From positions 158,501 to 222,500 of the forward strand of contig NZ_JBBORC010000001.1 of the NCBI RefSeq assembly GCF_038004425.1: a stretch of DNA of 64,000 nt. The letters are read 5' to 3'. The DNA is from Solibacillus sp. FSL W7-1464 (GTDB taxonomy: Bacteria; Bacillota; Bacilli; Bacillales_A; Planococcaceae). A program made the translations under genes and the position numbers. Of this stretch, positions 61,794 to 64,000 are shown piece by piece (positions within the stretch are counted from its first letter, which is position 1; each line of letters opens with the position of its first letter). The notes beneath the pieces were generated by a model that did no database searches, was not told the origin of the DNA, and saw only the letters and a list, made by a program, of their open reading frames with translations.

Positions 61794-61910
61794 ATGAAAG
61801 GGAAAAAGGTGCTTTATATAGGAGTAGTTGTAGCGATTGTGATTGCTGCAGCTTTAGATATCGCATTTAAAGGTTTAGGATATCAACTGCTGCAAAAAAT
61901 ATTTTCATAA
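61794..61910 (+). CDS. 38-residue single-helix membrane peptide
   Basis: A short gene with a very good ribosome site (CAGGAGG, 6 bp before the ATG) and a plausible extended -10 (ATGGTAAAAT) upstream. The peptide starts MKGKKVLYIG, has one hydrophobic helix (VVVAIVIAAALDIAF) and ends LLQKIFS, a common layout for small membrane proteins. It lies alone between two terminators. The function is unknown; it could be a toxin-like or regulatory peptide. Confidence 0.6.
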   Translation: MKGKKVLYIGVVVAIVIAAALDIAFKGLGYQLLQKIFS

Positions 61911-61920
61911 GTCCGTAATC

Positions 61921-61951
61921 ACCCGCTGCATATTCAATGTAGCGGGTTTTC
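61921..61951 (+). terminator. Terminator of the small peptide gene
   Basis: ACCCGCT pairs with AGCGGGT (with CAT/ATG above), followed by TTTT. Confidence 0.8.
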
Positions 61952-61956
61952 TATAT

Positions 61957-61990
61957 AAAAAAGCAAACCTTTGTAAGTAAAGGCTTGCTT
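61957..61990 (-). terminator. Terminator of the M32 carboxypeptidase gene
   Basis: On the minus strand AAGCAAGCCTTTAC and AAAGGTTTGCTT form the stem, followed by TTTTTATATAG. Confidence 0.85.
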
Positions 61991-61995
61991 AAAAA

Positions 61996-63483
61996 CTACA
62001 AATTATAAAGCTGTGTATATTTATCCTGTAAATAGTCGGCCAAATATTTTGCGGAAAGTGGTTCACCGGTACCTTCCAGTATTAACTCATTCGGCTTTTT
62101 CAACGCACCGAATTGATGGACTTTATTCGTCAGCCAATCTTTAATAGGTGCTAATTCACCGCGTTCGCAAAGCTCATCAAAGTTCGGAATATCCTGATCC
62201 ATTGCATGCTTCCATTGGGCCGCATACATGAAGCCCAACGCATAGCTTGGGAAGTAACCAAAGCTGCCGTCACTCCAGTGCATATCCTGCAGTACACCTT
62301 CTGCATTATTTTGCGGACTTATACCTAAATATTCTTCGTATTTTTCATTCCAAACGCGCGGCAAATCTTCCGCCTGCAAATCTCCATTGAAAATCTCTCG
62401 CTCAATTTCATAGCGAATCATGATATGAAGCGGGTAAGTAAGCTCGTCTGCCTCAATTCGTATTAACGAAGGCTCCGAGAAATTGATCGCCTTTAAAAAT
62501 GCTTCAGCCGGTACGTTCCCAAATTGTTCAGGAGAGTGCTTTTGTAAAATAGCGTAATGATGTTTCCAGAAGCTTTCGTTCCGGCCGATAATATTTTCAT
62601 AAAATAGTGATTGAGATTCATGAATTCCCATCGAAGCACCTGTAGATAACGGCAGGCCATTTAATGAGGCATCGATATTTTGCTCATATAAAGCGTGTCC
62701 GCATTCGTGAATCGTGCCAAAAACAGCGGAACGGAAATCATTTTCATCATACTTCGTCGTAATCCGAATATCTCCACTGTTTAAACCGATCATGAACGGA
62801 TGAACCGTTTCGTTTAAACGGCCTGCTTCAAAGTCGTAGCCAAGCTGCTTCAATAATTCCAGTGAAGCGGTATGTTGTCCGCTTTTCGGGAAGTGTTTGA
62901 ATAACAGGGAAGTGTCCGGTTTATTTTTTGATTCTCCGATTGCTTTTACTAAAGGAACAATCACTGCTTTTAGCTCACCGAATAACTCGTCAAGCGTATC
63001 AGTCGTCATATTCGGTTCGTATTTATCCAATAAGGTATTATAGGCAGAACCGTTTTTAATACCCCAGTACTGAACAAACCGCTTCTGATAATCGATTACT
63101 TCTTTTAGGTACGGCAAGAAAATCTGGAAATCGGATTTCTCCTTTGCCTCTTCCCATGCTGCTTCCGATTTCGCTTTTAAAATCGTGTAAGCTTTAAATT
63201 CCTCAGCCGGTATCTTTTTAGATTCGTCATATTCTTTCTTAACTTCCTCATAAAGACGCTGTGTCACAAAGTCCAGTTTCTCATTTTGAAGCTCGGACAG
63301 CATTTTTCCCAGTTCGTCACTTGTTTGAAGAGCAAATAATTCTGCAGACAATGTTCCGATCACTTCCGCACGTTGCTCCAACCCTTTTCGGGGAGCCCCT
63401 GTACGCATATCCCAATAAATAACGGAAAGCGCCTCCGAATAGTTTTGCATTTTCTTCACATAATTAATAAAAGTTTGTTGCAT
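61996..63483 (-). CDS. Metallocarboxypeptidase, family M32 (carboxypeptidase Taq)
   Basis: A 495-residue cytosolic zinc carboxypeptidase. The zinc motif HECGH is at residues 259-263, with the third ligand Glu in GIHESQSLFYENI, and the family motif DELTYPLHIMIRYEIE downstream. Most of the protein is helical, as in thermostable CP Taq and YpwA of Bacillus. It removes single C-terminal residues with broad specificity. GAAAGGAG precedes the ATG. It is a single gene pointing away from the rrn operon. Confidence 0.92.
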   Translation of the reverse strand: MQQTFINYVKKMQNYSEALSVIYWDMRTGAPRKGLEQRAEVIGTLSAELFALQTSDELGKMLSELQNEKLDFVTQRLYEEVKKEYDESKKIPAEEFKAYTILKAKSEAAWEEAKEKSDFQIFLPYLKEVIDYQKRFVQYWGIKNGSAYNTLLDKYEPNMTTDTLDELFGELKAVIVPLVKAIGESKNKPDTSLLFKHFPKSGQHTASLELLKQLGYDFEAGRLNETVHPFMIGLNSGDIRITTKYDENDFRSAVFGTIHECGHALYEQNIDASLNGLPLSTGASMGIHESQSLFYENIIGRNESFWKHHYAILQKHSPEQFGNVPAEAFLKAINFSEPSLIRIEADELTYPLHIMIRYEIEREIFNGDLQAEDLPRVWNEKYEEYLGISPQNNAEGVLQDMHWSDGSFGYFPSYALGFMYAAQWKHAMDQDIPNFDELCERGELAPIKDWLTNKVHQFGALKKPNELILEGTGEPLSAKYLADYLQDKYTQLYNL

Positions 63484-63819
63484 AATAGATCACCCACTCC
63501 TTTCACATTTATTATATAGTACTTGGAATCTGTTTTTTTAGTATAAAATATAAAATAATTTAAAAGTATATATAAATAAGTAGAAATTAATGATGAAATA
63601 AATATTGAAAAAAAGTTTTCAAAAACTGTTGACGGTTTATTAAAAGGAGTGTAATATTCTAATAGTCGTCAGCAACGAGCTGATAACAAACGAGAAAATG
63701 AACCTTGAAAACTGAACAAGCAACGTTAATGAAACAAGCTTCTTAAATGAAGCAAACAATAGATTTCAACTTCTAACGAAGTTGAATCGCTAGCAAAGCA
63801 AATGAGCTTTCAAACTACT
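63484..63819 (+). promoter_or_regulatory. rrn promoter and leader
   Basis: The promoter TTGACG (63629-63634), 17 bp, TAATAT (63652-63657) drives the rRNA transcript. The leader contains CCTTGAAAACTGAACAAG near 63703, the text conserved in Bacillus rRNA leaders. No gene lies between this and the M32 gene. Confidence 0.8.

Positions 63820-64000
<181 letters not shown>

Overview
The window comes from a low-GC, endospore-forming member of the Bacillota. It is most likely a Planococcaceae (Caryophanaceae) species close to Solibacillus or Lysinibacillus. The evidence is the 5' end of a Bacillus-type 16S rRNA gene at the right edge, a complete staphyloxanthin-type (C30) carotenoid operon, a Tlp-type spore protein gene, a coat-like protein gene, sigma-B promoters, and strong Shine-Dalgarno sites that often precede TTG or GTG starts. 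The genus is inferred; the phylum and a relationship to the Bacillales are secure.

Left part (1-21.7 kb): mostly housekeeping and accessory metabolism on both strands. It holds the tail of a YtrA-type GntR regulator, a metallophosphoesterase, a rhodanese, an AlaX editing protein, a cytosolic gamma-glutamyltransferase (GGT) homologue, a CoA-disulfide-reductase-like flavoprotein, a Ca2+ P-type ATPase, a double-P-loop ATPase with a degenerate N-terminal half, an SDR dehydrogenase, an acetamidase, a class III CoA-transferase, a 5'-truncated arsB and a coat-like protein.

Middle (21.8-41.3 kb): two catabolic or anabolic blocks. The carotenoid operon crtN-crtM-crtP-crtQ-crtO (22.2-27.7 kb) has an upstream region with two dyads sharing the half-site TTATACA and a candidate sigma-B promoter. 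The xylose block (28.9-39.0 kb) has a ROK-type XylR divergent from xylFGH-xylA-xylB, then a Gfo/Idh/MocA dehydrogenase and an aldose 1-epimerase. A XylR-like operator overlaps both divergent promoters. A pbuE-like purine efflux gene follows, with an adenine-class riboswitch, then an aldo/keto reductase.

Right part (41.4-64 kb): a 319-bp repeat element with inverted ends, a chemotaxis receptor, two sigma-B-controlled YflT-type general stress proteins, a fluC (crcB) pair under a fluoride riboswitch, a LysE exporter, an NCS1 permease, a diguanylate cyclase, a TetR/SDR divergent pair, an S13 carboxypeptidase without a signal peptide, an SsuABC/ThiXYZ-type ABC transporter, a CoA pyrophosphatase, a second GGT homologue in an operon with a lactate-permease-family transporter, an M32 carboxypeptidase, and the start of an rrn operon.

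The most unusual structure is a pair of non-coding arrays (1283-1454 and 52342-52513). Each has nine copies of an 8-9 bp unit, TTCTAATA/TATTAGAA, spaced 19-21 bp, which is about two helical turns. The two arrays are in opposite orientation 51 kb apart. They are not CRISPR, tRNA or terminator sequences, and I do not recognise them as a described element.
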